A stretch of 64,000 nt of DNA from Nocardioides_B sp963781695 (GCA_963781695.1 CAWAGE010000007.1:1550001-1614000); one strand, 5' to 3'; positions 1 through 9,035 are shown, numbered from the stretch's first letter. Notes: generated by a model from the sequence alone, not told the origin. Program-made: numbers and translations.

Positions 1-698
1 ACGCGACCGTCCGGCTCGGTTCCGCGACCACCACCGACGACGCGGAGGGTGAGCCGACCGGCGGGGCCGACGCCTCGCACCTGACTCGGGCCGCCGTGCT
101 CGAGGCCGTCTCGCGCTTCGTCGGCGACATCGAGCAGCGGCCCTCGGCGGTCTCCGCGATCAAGGTCGGCGGTCGGCGGGCCTACGCCCGGGTCCGCGCC
201 GGGGAGCAGGTCGACCTGCCCGCCCGCGGCGTCACGGTGCATGAGCTGAGGGTCGGGACGGCCCGCGCCGAGGGAGCTCGGCTCGACGTGGAGGTGTCGG
301 TGCGCTGCAGCAGCGGCACCTACGTCCGTGCGATCGCGCGCGACCTGGGCGAGGTGCTCGGGGTAGGCGGCCACCTCACCGCGCTGCGACGTACCGCGGT
401 GGGGCCGTTCACGCTGGCCGACGCACGCCCGCTGGACCGGCTGGGGGACGGCACCCCGGGCAGCCTGGGCGCCGGGGCCGCCGGCGACGGCCTGCTCCCG
501 ATGACCGAGGTCGCGCGGCGGTGCTTCCCAGGGGTCACGCTGGGGGAGGAGCAGGCCCGGGACGTCGGCTTCGGTCGGAGGCTGACCCTGCGTTTGGGTG
601 CCCCGGGCCCCGTCGCCGTGTTCGCCCCCGACGGCCGGTTCCTGGCGTTGTACGAGCAACGTGGCGAGGTGGCGGCCCCGGTGGCGGTGCTGGGCTGA
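1..698 (+). CDS. truB: tRNA pseudouridine(55) synthase TruB, 5'-truncated by window edge
   Basis: TruB isomerises U55 of the tRNA T-loop to pseudouridine. The first full codon in frame is at base 3, and 231 residues are visible. TruB is usually about 300 residues, so roughly the first 70, with the catalytic aspartate, lie outside the window. Visible family motifs are SAIKVGGRRAYARVRAGE, which contacts the T-loop, and CSSGTYVRAIARDLG, a hallmark of the TruB fold. The C-terminal part (FAPDGRFLALYE) resembles the small PUA-like tail of actinobacterial TruB. ribF follows 56 bases downstream on the same strand, the usual actinobacterial pair, so co-transcription is likely. Confidence 0.95.
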   Translation, partial: ATVRLGSATTTDDAEGEPTGGADASHLTRAAVLEAVSRFVGDIEQRPSAVSAIKVGGRRAYARVRAGEQVDLPARGVTVHELRVGTARAEGARLDVEVSVRCSSGTYVRAIARDLGEVLGVGGHLTALRRTAVGPFTLADARPLDRLGDGTPGSLGAGAAGDGLLPMTEVARRCFPGVTLGEEQARDVGFGRRLTLRLGAPGPVAVFAPDGRFLALYEQRGEVAAPVAVLG

Positions 699-754
699 GC
701 CGTTGTGGGACGATCGTCCCCGCCCAGGGCCGGGACGGAGAGCGAGGAGGGACC

Positions 755-1753
755 GTGCACGTGTGGCGCACGCTGGACCAGCTGCCCGAGGACCTCGGCG
801 CGACGGTCGTCACGGTGGGCAACTTCGACGGGGTCCACCTGGGCCACCGTCACGTCGTGGCCCGGGCCCTGCGGGTCGCCGAGGCCGCCGGGCTGCCGAC
901 CGTGGTGGTGACCTTCGACCCGCACCCGGTCGCGGTGCTTCGTCCCGAGCACGCGCCGCCCAGTCTCACCACGCTCGAGACCAGGGCGGAGCTGCTCGCC
1001 GACGCCGGCGCGGACGGGCTGCTCGTGGTCCCGTTCACCCGGGAGGTGGCGGCCTGGAGTCCCGAGCAGTTCGTGCGACGGGTCCTGGTCGAGGGGCTGC
1101 ACGCCCGCGCGGTGGTGGTCGGCGCCAACTTCCGCTTCGGTGCCCGGGCCGCCGGGGACGTGGACACCCTGCGCGAGCTCGGCGACCGCCACGGGTTCAC
1201 CGCCGAGGGCGTCCCTCTCGACGGCGGGGCCCAGGTGTGGTCCTCCACCTACGTCCGTGACCGGCTCGCGGCCGGCGACGTCGGTGGGGCCGCCGTCGCG
1301 CTGGGGCGCTGGGCGGCCGTGCGCGGGGTCGTGGTGCGCGGTGACCAGCGCGGCCGAGGACTCGGCTACCCCACCGCGAACGTGCCCCCCGGGGACGTGG
1401 CCGTGCCGGCCGACGGCGTCTACGCCGGCTGGCTGCGCCGCCGCGACGTCGCGGCCGACGCCGGGCGGACCGGCTCCATGTCCGGGGACGGTCCGGAGGC
1501 CGGGCCGTGGCCGGCGGCGATCAGCGTCGGGACGAACCCGACCTTCGCCGGCGAGCGGGACCGGCGCGTCGAGGCCTACGTGCTCGACCGCGACGACCTG
1601 GAGCTGTACGGCGCGGAGGTGGAGGTCAGCTTCGTGGCCCGCGTCCGCGGCATGCTCGCCTTCGACTCGGTGGCCGAGCTGGTGGCGCGGATGGCGGCCG
1701 ACGTCGAGGCGACCCGGCGGCTCCTCGCGGCGGCGCCGCGCCCCGGGGCCTGA
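755..1753 (+). CDS. ribF: Bifunctional riboflavin kinase / FAD synthetase RibF
   Basis: RibF phosphorylates riboflavin to FMN and adenylylates FMN to FAD in the cytosol. The product has 332 residues. The N-terminal FAD synthetase domain shows VTVGNFDGVHLGH, the nucleotidyltransferase G-x-F-D-G-x-H-x-G-H signature. The C-terminal riboflavin kinase domain shows RGLGYPTANV and AAISVGTNPTF. The GTG at 755 was chosen because GAGGAGG lies just upstream at 745-751 and the protein then begins where RibF proteins normally begin. A longer upstream reading frame exists but overlaps truB. About 20 low-complexity residues (around DAGRTGSMSGDGPEAG) are inserted in the kinase domain before the conserved AISVGTNPTF strand. 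They probably form a surface loop. Confidence 0.95.
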   Translation: MHVWRTLDQLPEDLGATVVTVGNFDGVHLGHRHVVARALRVAEAAGLPTVVVTFDPHPVAVLRPEHAPPSLTTLETRAELLADAGADGLLVVPFTREVAAWSPEQFVRRVLVEGLHARAVVVGANFRFGARAAGDVDTLRELGDRHGFTAEGVPLDGGAQVWSSTYVRDRLAAGDVGGAAVALGRWAAVRGVVVRGDQRGRGLGYPTANVPPGDVAVPADGVYAGWLRRRDVAADAGRTGSMSGDGPEAGPWPAAISVGTNPTFAGERDRRVEAYVLDRDDLELYGAEVEVSFVARVRGMLAFDSVAELVARMAADVEATRRLLAAAPRPGA

Positions 1754-1761
1754 GGTCGGCG

Positions 1762-2742
1762 ATGGGTGCCGGAGGTCGGCATCAGCCGGCGCTGCTGGAG
1801 ACCGAGCGGTGGTTCCTGCGGCACGGTCTGCCGTACTTCGTGGAGGAGGAGCGACAGCAGGTCCGCCGCGGCCTGGGCCGGGCCCGCCTGCTGCGGCTGG
1901 TGGCGGTGGCGGTGCTGCTCGGGGCCGGGATCGGGGTGCCGCTCGGTGTCGTGGCGCGCGAGCTCTCGACCGGCCTGGCCGCCGGGCTGTGGAGCGCTGG
2001 ACTGGTGGTGGCCGGCTATGCCGCGACGACGCTGCGGCTGCGGGTCATCGCCCGGTGGGCGGTCGGCCGCACGCTCGCCAGCCTGGGGACGATGTTCCCG
2101 CTGGTGACCCGCGCGCTGCCGCTGCTGATGCTGTTCGTCACGTTCCTGTTCATCAACACCGAGGTGTGGATGGTGGCGGCCTCGTTGGAGCCCGGCGTGC
2201 TGACCCTGGCGGTGACCTTCTTCGCCGCCCTCGCCGTCGGGTTCCTGCTGGTCCGGCTGCCCGAGGAGATGGACCGCGTCGACGACGACGTGGACCCGGG
2301 GCGGCTGGCAGCCCGCACCGTCGGGACGCCGGTCGAGGGGCACGCCGCCGGAGTCTTCCACGGCGTCGAACGCCGGCAGCTCGCCGGTCTGGTGGAGGTC
2401 GCGGGCCTGGCGAAGTGGAACCTGGTCCTGGTGCTGCTCGTCGCCCAGGCGGTCCAGGTGCTGCTGCTGTCGCTGGCCGTGCTGGTCTTCTTCCTCGGCT
2501 TCGGGTCGGTGGTCATGCAGCCGGAGGTGGTGGCGGCCTGGCTCGGTGAGGACCGCCTCACCGATGTGTGGGTGCCGCTGCTGAAGGTCTCGGTGTTCCT
2601 CGCCGGGTTCTCGGGGCTGTACTTCACGGTCGGCGCCGTGACCGACGAGACGTACCGGCAGCAGTTCTTCACCTCGGTGACCCGGGAGCTCGAGCGCGCG
2701 GTGGCAGTCCGTGCGGTGTACCGGACGCTCCGGGCACGCTGA
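1762..2742 (+). CDS. Uncharacterised integral membrane protein
   Basis: This 326-residue protein has about six hydrophobic segments, near residues 36-60, 66-88, 112-134, 140-160, 228-258 and 280-302. A charged soluble stretch of about 65 residues (EEMDRVDDDVDPGRL onward) sits in the middle. I recognise no catalytic motif. The ATG at 1762 is 8 bases past the ribF stop and begins with a soluble, charged N-terminus (ETERWFLRHGLPYFVEEER). Similar proteins of unknown function sit beside ribF in other actinobacteria, as I recall. A strong hairpin follows, so the gene probably ends the truB-ribF transcript. Confidence 0.8.
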   Translation: MGAGGRHQPALLETERWFLRHGLPYFVEEERQQVRRGLGRARLLRLVAVAVLLGAGIGVPLGVVARELSTGLAAGLWSAGLVVAGYAATTLRLRVIARWAVGRTLASLGTMFPLVTRALPLLMLFVTFLFINTEVWMVAASLEPGVLTLAVTFFAALAVGFLLVRLPEEMDRVDDDVDPGRLAARTVGTPVEGHAAGVFHGVERRQLAGLVEVAGLAKWNLVLVLLVAQAVQVLLLSLAVLVFFLGFGSVVMQPEVVAAWLGEDRLTDVWVPLLKVSVFLAGFSGLYFTVGAVTDETYRQQFFTSVTRELERAVAVRAVYRTLRAR

Positions 2743-2823
2743 GCGCTGACCCGCCTGCTCGCTTCCCGCTGCTCGCTGGCCCGCGGGCCCGACCCGACGC
2801 GACGGTCCCGGCGCCCGGACGCG

Positions 2824-2859
2824 ACGACGCCCCTGTCCCGGTCGGGGCAGGGGCGTCGT
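2824..2859. terminator. Bidirectional hairpin terminator
   Basis: ACGACGCCCCTG at 2824-2835 pairs perfectly with CAGGGGCGTCGT at 2848-2859. The stem extends inward by TCCC/GGGG with one G-U pair, leaving a GGTC loop. There is no T-tract, as is common at this GC content. It lies between the convergent membrane-protein gene and ptsH and could serve both. Confidence 0.75.
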
Positions 2860-2875
2860 ACGGCCGGTCAGGTGC

Positions 2876-3133
2876 TCAGGCGTCGAGGTCCTTCTCCACC
2901 AGGGCGGCGATGGTGTCCACCGCGACCTGGTCGTCCCCGCTGACCTCGATCGAGTCGCCGCACGAGGCGCCGAGGGTCATGATCAGCAGCGAGGACGAGG
3001 CGTCCACCGGCTCTTCGCCGGGCATCGCCAGGGTGACCTCCGAGTCGAGGTCACCGGCCGCCTCGGCGATGATCGCGGCGGGTCGGGCGTGCAGGCCGAC
3101 GGACGATCCGACGGTCACGGTCTTGCTGGGCAT
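2876..3133 (-). CDS. ptsH: Phosphocarrier protein HPr
   Basis: HPr carries phosphate from enzyme I to the EIIA domain of sugar PTS permeases. The 85-residue size is typical. The phosphorylated histidine is H15 in SSVGLHARPAA. S46 lies in DASSSLLIMTLGA, the position used by HPr kinase in Firmicutes. Most actinobacteria lack that kinase, so S46 regulation is doubtful here. The ATG lies 41 bases past the fruA stop, with the purine-rich stretch AAAGGGAG upstream. It is the last gene of the fruR-fruK-fruA-ptsH operon and supplies the carrier for the FruA encoded next to it. Confidence 0.96.
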   Translation of the reverse strand: MPSKTVTVGSSVGLHARPAAIIAEAAGDLDSEVTLAMPGEEPVDASSSLLIMTLGASCGDSIEVSGDDQVAVDTIAALVEKDLDA

Positions 3134-3174
3134 CTGGTGCTCCCTTTCGTTGGTGCTGCGGTCGGGTGGGCGGG

Positions 3175-5364
3175 TCAGGCGATGGCGGAGACTTCCTCCA
3201 GGTTGGTCTTGCGGGCCTCCAGGGACTTGAGAGCCACGACGGCCGCACAGCCGACCAGCACCCCGGCGACCAGGGCCACGATGTACCCGATCACGTTCGA
3301 GACCGCGAACAGCACGAAGATGCCGCCGTGCGGTGCGCGGACAGCGACGTCCAGCGCCTGGCTGAGACCGCCGGTCACCGCGCTGCCGAGCATGATCGCG
3401 GGGATCACCCGCAGCGGGTCGGCGGCCGCGAACGGGATCGCCCCCTCGGTGATGAAGGAGGCGCCGAGCAGCCACCCCGCCTTGCCGTTCTCCCGCTCCG
3501 CGGGGGTGAACAGGTGCGGCCGGACCACGGTCGCCAGGGCGAGCGCGATCGGCGGCACCATGCCGGCCAGCATCACGGCCGCCATGATCTTCAGCTCGGG
3601 GGCGTTGGCAGAGGCGGCGGCGGCGGTGCCCACGCCGGCGGCGGCGAAGCTGTAGGCCACCTTGTTCAGCGGACCGCCCATGTCGAAGGCCATCATCAGG
3701 CCGAGGATCACGCCGAGCAGCACGGCGCTGCTGCCGCTCATCGAGCTGAGCCCGTCGGTGAGCTGGGTCATGAGCCAGCCGATCGGCTTGCCGAACACGA
3801 CGATCATGGCCAGACCCGCCAGCACCGAGGTGAACAGCGGGATCACCAGGACGGGCATCAGCCCTCGGGCCCACGAGGGAACCTTCCACGAGGCGATCCA
3901 GTGGGCGATGATGCCGGCGAGCACGCCGCCGATGATCGCGCCGATGAAGCCGGTGGCCGGCAGCGCCACGGGGCTGTCGCCGGAGGTCTGCACGTTGAAC
4001 AGGTTCGCGGCCAGCGCACCCATGACGAACCCGGGGGCGATACCGGGCCGGTCGGCGATGGCGTAGGCGATGTAGCCGGCCAGCGCGGGGATGAACAGCA
4101 GGAACGCGGTCTTGCCGATGATGAAGAACAGCGCGCCCAGGTAGGCGGCCAGGCCCGAGCCGAACAGCGCGTGTTCGAGGCCGAGAGCGCCGGTGTCGGG
4201 CAGGTCGAACAGCGTGTTGTTGACCGCGATGTCGCCGTACGGGCCCACGATCTCGTAACCGCCGAGCAGGAAGCTCAGGGCGATGAGCAGGCCGCCGGCG
4301 GCCACGAACGGGATCATGTAGGACACGCCGGTCATCAGCACCCGGCGGGTGCGGGTGCCCCATGACTCCTCGCCGGAGCCGCCGGTGGTGGCCCCGGCCG
4401 CGTCGCCGCCGCCACCGCCCTCGACCCGGGGGGCACCCGGGTCGTCGGCGTAGCGGAGCGCCTCGGCGATCATGGCGTCGGCGTCGCCCATCGGGCGCTT
4501 GACGCCGGAGGCGACCAGCGGCTTGCCGGCGAAGCGGTGACGCTCGCGCACGCCCACGTCGACGGCGAAGATCGCGGCGTCGGCGGCGGCGATGGTCTCG
4601 GCCGACAGCGGGGTGGCGCCGGCCGAGCCCTGGGTCTCGACGCTGATGTCGACCCCGGCCCGCTCGGCGGCCGCCTCGAGAGCCTCGGCAGCCATGTAGG
4701 TGTGGGCGATGCCGGTCGGGCAGGCGGTCACGGCGACCAGCGAGCGGCGGGGGGCCGTGGCCTGTGCGGCCGGCTGATCGGTGGACTGGCCGGTGGACTG
4801 GCCGGTGGACTGGGTGGCGGACTCGCTGGCGGCGGCGGCGGCGGCGGCGGACCCGGCCGGTGCCGCCGCGGCCCGCGGCGGCGCCGCGGCGGGCGTGCCG
4901 CCGACGACGTCGTTGACCTGGTCGACGATCTCCTCAGGCGAGGTGGCGGCGCGCAGCCCGTCGGTGAAGCTCTTCTTCACCAGCGCACGGGCCAGCTGCG
5001 TGAGCACCTTCAGGTGGGTCGCGTCACCTCCCGCGGGCGCGGCGATCAGGAACGCCAGGTCGGCAGGGCCGTCCTTGGCGCCGAAGTCCGTGGCCGGGGA
5101 GAGCCGGGCGAACGCGAGGGTCGGCACGTCGACCGCCGCTGTGCGGCAGTGCGGGATCGCGATGCCGCCGGGCAGCCCGGTGGCGGACGTGGCCTCGCGG
5201 GCCAGCGCGTCCTCGGTCAGTTGCTCGGGGTCCTGGGTCCGTCCGGCCTCCGCGACCTGGGCGGCCAGCGCCCGGATCACCTCGGTCTTGTCGGTGCCCA
5301 GCGATACGTCCAGGCGGACGAGCGCCGGGACGATCATCGGCTCGGAGCCGGTGGTGTCGGTCAT
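3175..5364 (-). CDS. fruA: PTS fructose transporter, EIIABC fusion
   Basis: FruA imports fructose across the inner membrane and phosphorylates it to fructose 1-phosphate. The 729 residues are ordered EIIA (about 10-155, phospho-His H72 in AIPHCRTA), an Ala/Gln/Ser-rich linker (155-205), EIIB (about 207-300, phospho-Cys C215 in VTACPTGIAHTY) and EIIC (about 345-715, roughly nine membrane spans). The linker carries a short in-frame tandem repeat, STGQSTGQSTDQ. The start is the ATG after GAGGAAG. A 91-base gap of CAGCAC-rich repeats separates it from fruK upstream in the operon. The family assignment is secure; specificity for fructose is inferred from the adjacent 1-phosphofructokinase. Confidence 0.95.
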   Translation of the reverse strand: MTDTTGSEPMIVPALVRLDVSLGTDKTEVIRALAAQVAEAGRTQDPEQLTEDALAREATSATGLPGGIAIPHCRTAAVDVPTLAFARLSPATDFGAKDGPADLAFLIAAPAGGDATHLKVLTQLARALVKKSFTDGLRAATSPEEIVDQVNDVVGGTPAAAPPRAAAAPAGSAAAAAAASESATQSTGQSTGQSTDQPAAQATAPRRSLVAVTACPTGIAHTYMAAEALEAAAERAGVDISVETQGSAGATPLSAETIAAADAAIFAVDVGVRERHRFAGKPLVASGVKRPMGDADAMIAEALRYADDPGAPRVEGGGGGDAAGATTGGSGEESWGTRTRRVLMTGVSYMIPFVAAGGLLIALSFLLGGYEIVGPYGDIAVNNTLFDLPDTGALGLEHALFGSGLAAYLGALFFIIGKTAFLLFIPALAGYIAYAIADRPGIAPGFVMGALAANLFNVQTSGDSPVALPATGFIGAIIGGVLAGIIAHWIASWKVPSWARGLMPVLVIPLFTSVLAGLAMIVVFGKPIGWLMTQLTDGLSSMSGSSAVLLGVILGLMMAFDMGGPLNKVAYSFAAAGVGTAAAASANAPELKIMAAVMLAGMVPPIALALATVVRPHLFTPAERENGKAGWLLGASFITEGAIPFAAADPLRVIPAIMLGSAVTGGLSQALDVAVRAPHGGIFVLFAVSNVIGYIVALVAGVLVGCAAVVALKSLEARKTNLEEVSAIA
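4781..4816. repeat. 12-bp in-frame tandem repeat in fruA linker
   Basis: The unit GTGGACTGGCCG occurs at 4781-4792 and 4793-4804 with a partial third copy to 4816. It encodes the repeated STGQ motif between the EIIA and EIIB domains. Copy number could vary between strains without breaking the frame. Confidence 0.8.
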
Positions 5365-5455
5365 CGCTTCCTCGGTTCTGTGGGAGAAGGTGTCGTGCGG
5401 TGCTGCTGTCCTGCTCGTGGTGCTGGTGGTAGTGCTGGTGCTGCCGTGGTGCTGT

Positions 5456-6451
5456 CTACCGCGTGTCGGCGGGGTCCGAGCCGCCGACCTGCCGGTCGCT
5501 GGAGGGGAGATCGAGCCTTCGGACCTCGACCAGGTCGGGGCGGACGTCGGCCGGGGTGGGGATGGTGGTGCCAGGCAGGGCGGCGGCCGCGCTGCCGTAG
5601 GCCACCGCGAGTCGCAGTCGACCGGGCTCGTCGGCGCCGCGGAGGTCGGCCAGCAGGTAGCCGAACAGGCTGGAGTCGCCGGCCCCCACGGTGCTCACGA
5701 CGGTGGTGGGCGGGGGAGAGGCGTGCCAGGCCCCGGCCGGCGTGACCAGCACCGCGCCGGCACCCCCGAGCGTGGCCATCACGGCGCCGACGCCCCGCTC
5801 GAGCAGCTGGCGAGCAGCCGCGGCGGCCGCCCGGGGGTCGGCCTCGATGACGTCGGCGTCGCCACCGGTCAGCGAGGCCAGCTCCTCGCCGTTGGGCTTC
5901 ATCAGCGCGGGGGCGCCGGACTCCAGGTCCGCCACCAGTGCCGCCAGCGGTGCGTCGGAGGTGTCGACCGCGACCGGGACCCCGCTGCCGGCCAGGGCAC
6001 GCACCAGCTCGCCGTACCAGCCGGCGGGGGCCCCCGGAGGCAGCGAGCCGGCGAGCACGACCCAGCCGGCCCGTCGGCTGCGCTGGACGAGTGCGTCCGC
6101 GAGCCGGTCGAGGTCGGCGGCGCTCACCACGGCGCCGGGGGTGTTGATCTTGGTGGTGGTGCCGTCGGGCTCGGTGAGGGTGAGGTTGACCCGGACGTCG
6201 CCGGCGGGCGGCTCCGGGCGGCAGTCGATGCCGGCCCGCAGCAGGTCGAGGACGAAGGGGTCGTCGGGCTCGGCCGGCAGCACTGCGATCGTGGGCACGT
6301 CGGCCGCCACCGCGGCCCGGGAAATGTTCACGCCCTTCCCGCCGGACTGCGAGATGACCGACTCGGCCCGCAGCACGCTGCCGCGCTGCAGCTGGCCGCT
6401 GAGGGTGACGGTGCGGTCGATGCTGGGGTTGGGGGTCAGCGTGACGATCAT
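5456..6451 (-). CDS. fruK: 1-phosphofructokinase
   Basis: FruK phosphorylates fructose 1-phosphate, the product of FruA, to fructose 1,6-bisphosphate. This PfkB-family kinase has 331 residues. It shows the N-terminal glycine motif SGGKGVNISRA and the C-terminal anion-hole and catalytic-base motif VSTVGAGDSSLFGYLL. Start MIVTLTPNPSIDRT is canonical for FruK. Its ATG overlaps the fruR stop by four bases (ATGA at 6448-6451), so the two genes are translationally coupled. A longer ORF in this frame reads antiparallel into the regulator region and is not real. Confidence 0.95.
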   Translation of the reverse strand: MIVTLTPNPSIDRTVTLSGQLQRGSVLRAESVISQSGGKGVNISRAAVAADVPTIAVLPAEPDDPFVLDLLRAGIDCRPEPPAGDVRVNLTLTEPDGTTTKINTPGAVVSAADLDRLADALVQRSRRAGWVVLAGSLPPGAPAGWYGELVRALAGSGVPVAVDTSDAPLAALVADLESGAPALMKPNGEELASLTGGDADVIEADPRAAAAAARQLLERGVGAVMATLGGAGAVLVTPAGAWHASPPPTTVVSTVGAGDSSLFGYLLADLRGADEPGRLRLAVAYGSAAAALPGTTIPTPADVRPDLVEVRRLDLPSSDRQVGGSDPADTR

Positions 6452-7215
6452 GCGACCCGCACCTCGATCCCCGCCGCCTCCAGTGCGTCGCGGTCGCGGT
6501 GACCGATCCCGGAGTCGGTGACCAGCACGTCTATCTCGGAGAGTTGGGCGAACCGCACGGTGTGCTCCTGACCGAGCTTCGATGAGTCGACGAGCAGGAC
6601 CACTCGCCGGGCGCTCGCGACCATAGCGCGCTTCGTGGCTGCCTCGGTGTGGTCGGGAGTGCTGACGCCGTGTGTCCTGGACACCCCGTTGGCGCCGACG
6701 AACGCGACGTCGGTGCGCAGTCGTCCCAGAGCCTCGACGGTGTCCTCGCCCACGGCGGCGTGGGTGGTGCGGCGGACCCGTCCCGGCAGCAGGTGCAGGT
6801 CGATGCTCGGCGAGCCGGCGATCCGGGCCGCGATGGGCACGCCGTTGGTGACCACGGTCAGCGACAGGTCGCGGGGCAGCAGCATGGCCAGCCGGGCGGT
6901 CGTGGTGCCGGCGTCCAGCAGGACCGAGCCCTCGGCCGGCGGCAGCAGCAGCACCGCGGCACGGGCGATCCGGTCCTTCTCGTCCGCGTACGCCAGGTCG
7001 CGCTCGCCGACTCGGCGCTCCAGCCCGCTCAGCGCCGCGACGGGGACGGCGCCGCCGTGCACCCGGCGGAGCACGCCGGCGCGCTCGAGAAGAGACAGGT
7101 CGCGGCGGACGGTCTCGGTGGTCACGTCGTAGCGCTCGGCGAGGGCGTTGACCGACAACCGTCCCTGCTGCGCCACCAGGTCGGCCATGGCTTGCTGCCG
7201 TTCCTCTGCGTACAT
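6448..7215 (-). CDS. fruR: DeoR/GlpR-family regulator, probable FruR
   Basis: This 255-residue cytosolic transcription factor has an N-terminal DeoR helix-turn-helix (LSVNALAERYDVTTETVRRD, about residues 20-40). A sugar-phosphate-sensing ISOCOT-like domain follows (about 75-235), with LLDAGTTTARLA and VAFVGANGVS. It heads the fruK-fruA-ptsH operon, so it most likely represses the operon and senses fructose 1-phosphate or 1,6-bisphosphate. The ATG at 7215 is preceded by AAGGGGGG. A TACAAA hexamer on the minus strand (7247-7242) may be its -10 box. Confidence 0.9.
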   Translation of the reverse strand: MYAEERQQAMADLVAQQGRLSVNALAERYDVTTETVRRDLSLLERAGVLRRVHGGAVPVAALSGLERRVGERDLAYADEKDRIARAAVLLLPPAEGSVLLDAGTTTARLAMLLPRDLSLTVVTNGVPIAARIAGSPSIDLHLLPGRVRRTTHAAVGEDTVEALGRLRTDVAFVGANGVSRTHGVSTPDHTEAATKRAMVASARRVVLLVDSSKLGQEHTVRFAQLSEIDVLVTDSGIGHRDRDALEAAGIEVRVA

Positions 7216-7247
7216 CCGACCCCCCTTCGACCCGCTCGCTTTTTGTA

Positions 7248-7276
7248 TGTGTTGTTTTACGCCCGAACGTGTTGCC
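7248..7276. promoter_or_regulatory. Direct-repeat candidate operator between fruR and ptsI
   Basis: GTGTTG occurs at 7249-7254 and again at 7269-7274, exactly 20 bp apart, in similar contexts (TGTGTTGTTT and CGTGTTGCCT). DeoR-family proteins often bind directly repeated half-sites spaced by helical turns. The repeats lie upstream of the possible fruR -10 and about 45-70 bp upstream of the ptsI start. One site could therefore coordinate both divergent units. The binding itself is inferred. Confidence 0.45.
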
Positions 7277-7307
7277 TGTCAAGTGTGACGTGCTCGACAG
7301 TGAGCCA

Positions 7308-7319
7308 TAGAGTTGCGCC
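7308..7319 (+). promoter_or_regulatory. Leaderless -10 element of ptsI
   Basis: TAGAGT at 7308-7313 is followed by six bases and then the ptsI ATG. No Shine-Dalgarno sequence is present. This fits transcription starting at or beside the A of ATG. Confidence 0.5.
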
Positions 7320-9035
7320 ATGTCTCAGACCACCGCCGACACCGCAGTCATCGACACCGCCACCGCCGTGCTGCGTGGCACGCCCGTCGTCCCGGGCGTG
7401 GCCTACGCCCCGGCCGTCGTGGCCACCGCGACCGTCTCCCCGACGGCGATCGCCGCCTTCGAGTCGTCCGGTCCCACCGACGCCGAGCAGGCGCTGGCGG
7501 CCTACGACGCGGCGGTCGCAGCGACCGCCGACGGGCTCGGCGCCCGGGCGACGGCCCTGAGCGGCGCGGCGGCCGAGGTGCTGACCGCGACCGCCGCCCT
7601 GGCCCGCGACAAGGGGCTGCGCTCGGCGGTCCGCAAGCGGCTGGCCGCGGGTGACTCGCTGCTGACCGCCCTGAACGCCGCCGTCGACCAGTTCGCGGGC
7701 ATCTTCACCCAGATGGGCGGGCTGATGGCCGAGCGGGTCACCGACCTGCGCGACATCGAGCGTCGGGTGACCGCGCGGCTGGTCGGGGAGCCCGAGCCCG
7801 GAGTGCCGGTGCCCGACACTGCCTCCGTCCTGCTCGCCGAGGACCTCGCGCCGGCCGACACCGCGGGGCTCGACGCGACCACGGTGGTCGGGCTGGTCAC
7901 CGAGAAGGGTGGCCCCACCAGCCACACCGCGATCATCGCCCGCCAGCTCGGCATCCCGTGCGTGGTGGGCGTGGCCGGGCTGCACGCTGTCCGCACCGGG
8001 ACGCCGCTGCTCGTCGACGGCGTGACCGGGCAGGTGCTGCTGGAGCCGGACCCGGACCGCGCCGCCGTGCTCGTCGAGGAGTCGCGGGCGAGCCGGGAGG
8101 CCCTGCAGCGGTGGACCGGTCCCGGGCGCACCGCCGACGGCACCTCGGTCAAGCTGCTGGCCAACGTCGCCGACGGCGCCTCCGCCGCCTCGGCCGGGGA
8201 GGGGCCGGTGGAGGGGGTCGGCCTGTTCCGGACCGAGCTGTGCTTCCTCAACCGCAAGGAGGAGCCGTCGGTCGAGGAGCAGGCCGAGATCTACGCCGGC
8301 GTGCTGCGCCCGTTCGCCGACCGCTACGTCGTGGTGCGCACGCTGGACGCCGGGTCCGACAAGCCGATCGCCTTCGCCACCATGGAGGGTGAGGAGAACC
8401 CGGCCCTGGGTGTGCGCGGGCTGCGGCTGTCTTTCGGCAACCCTGCCCTGATGGACCGCCAGCTGGAGAGCATCGCCCGCGCGGCCGAGCAGACCGGCAC
8501 CGAGACCTGGGTGATGGCACCGATGGTGGCCACGGTGGCGGAGGCCGCGGAGTTCGCCGCCCAGGTCCGCACCCACGGGCTCAAGGCCGGCGTGATGGTG
8601 GAGATCCCCAGCGCGGCGCTGCTGGCGCCCAAGATGCTGGAGGTCGTGGACTTCTTGTCGATCGGGACCAACGACCTCACCCAGTACACGATGGCCGCCG
8701 ACCGGATGGCCACCGACCTCGCCCACCTGACCGACGCCTGGCAGCCCGCCGTCCTGCAGCTGATCGCGATCACCGCCGAGGCCGGGCGGCAGTCCGGCAA
8801 GCCCGTGGGGGTGTGCGGTGAGGCGGCCGCCGACCCGGTGCTGGCCACCGCCCTGGTCGGCATGGGCATCACCTCGCTGTCGATGGCGCCGGCCGCCGTA
8901 CGCCCGGTCGGCGCGCAGCTGGCAGCGGTCACCATGGACGCCTGCGAGCAGGCCGCGGAGGCGGCGCTCGGCGCGACCGACCCGGCCGACGCCCGCGACG
9001 CGGTCCGGGCCGTCCTCGCCGCCGCCCCCCGATGA
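7320..9035 (+). CDS. ptsI: PTS enzyme I (phosphoenolpyruvate-protein phosphotransferase)
   Basis: Enzyme I autophosphorylates with PEP and passes the phosphate to HPr. The 571-residue length is normal. The active-site histidine is H202 in EKGGPTSHTAIIAR. The PEP-binding barrel shows GVGLFRTELCFL, DAGSDKP, ALGVRGLRLSF and the C-terminal SIGTNDLTQYTMAADR. It is transcribed away from the fruR operon that encodes its partner HPr and the FruA permease, so the window carries a whole fructose PTS. The start is fixed by the leaderless promoter spacing. Confidence 0.96.
   Translation: MSQTTADTAVIDTATAVLRGTPVVPGVAYAPAVVATATVSPTAIAAFESSGPTDAEQALAAYDAAVAATADGLGARATALSGAAAEVLTATAALARDKGLRSAVRKRLAAGDSLLTALNAAVDQFAGIFTQMGGLMAERVTDLRDIERRVTARLVGEPEPGVPVPDTASVLLAEDLAPADTAGLDATTVVGLVTEKGGPTSHTAIIARQLGIPCVVGVAGLHAVRTGTPLLVDGVTGQVLLEPDPDRAAVLVEESRASREALQRWTGPGRTADGTSVKLLANVADGASAASAGEGPVEGVGLFRTELCFLNRKEEPSVEEQAEIYAGVLRPFADRYVVVRTLDAGSDKPIAFATMEGEENPALGVRGLRLSFGNPALMDRQLESIARAAEQTGTETWVMAPMVATVAEAAEFAAQVRTHGLKAGVMVEIPSAALLAPKMLEVVDFLSIGTNDLTQYTMAADRMATDLAHLTDAWQPAVLQLIAITAEAGRQSGKPVGVCGEAAADPVLATALVGMGITSLSMAPAAVRPVGAQLAAVTMDACEQAAEAALGATDPADARDAVRAVLAAAPR

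Noticed and set aside
699..754. Possible FMN riboswitch before ribF
   Set aside because: The gap is only 56 bases, far shorter than an RFN element, and lacks its conserved sequence.
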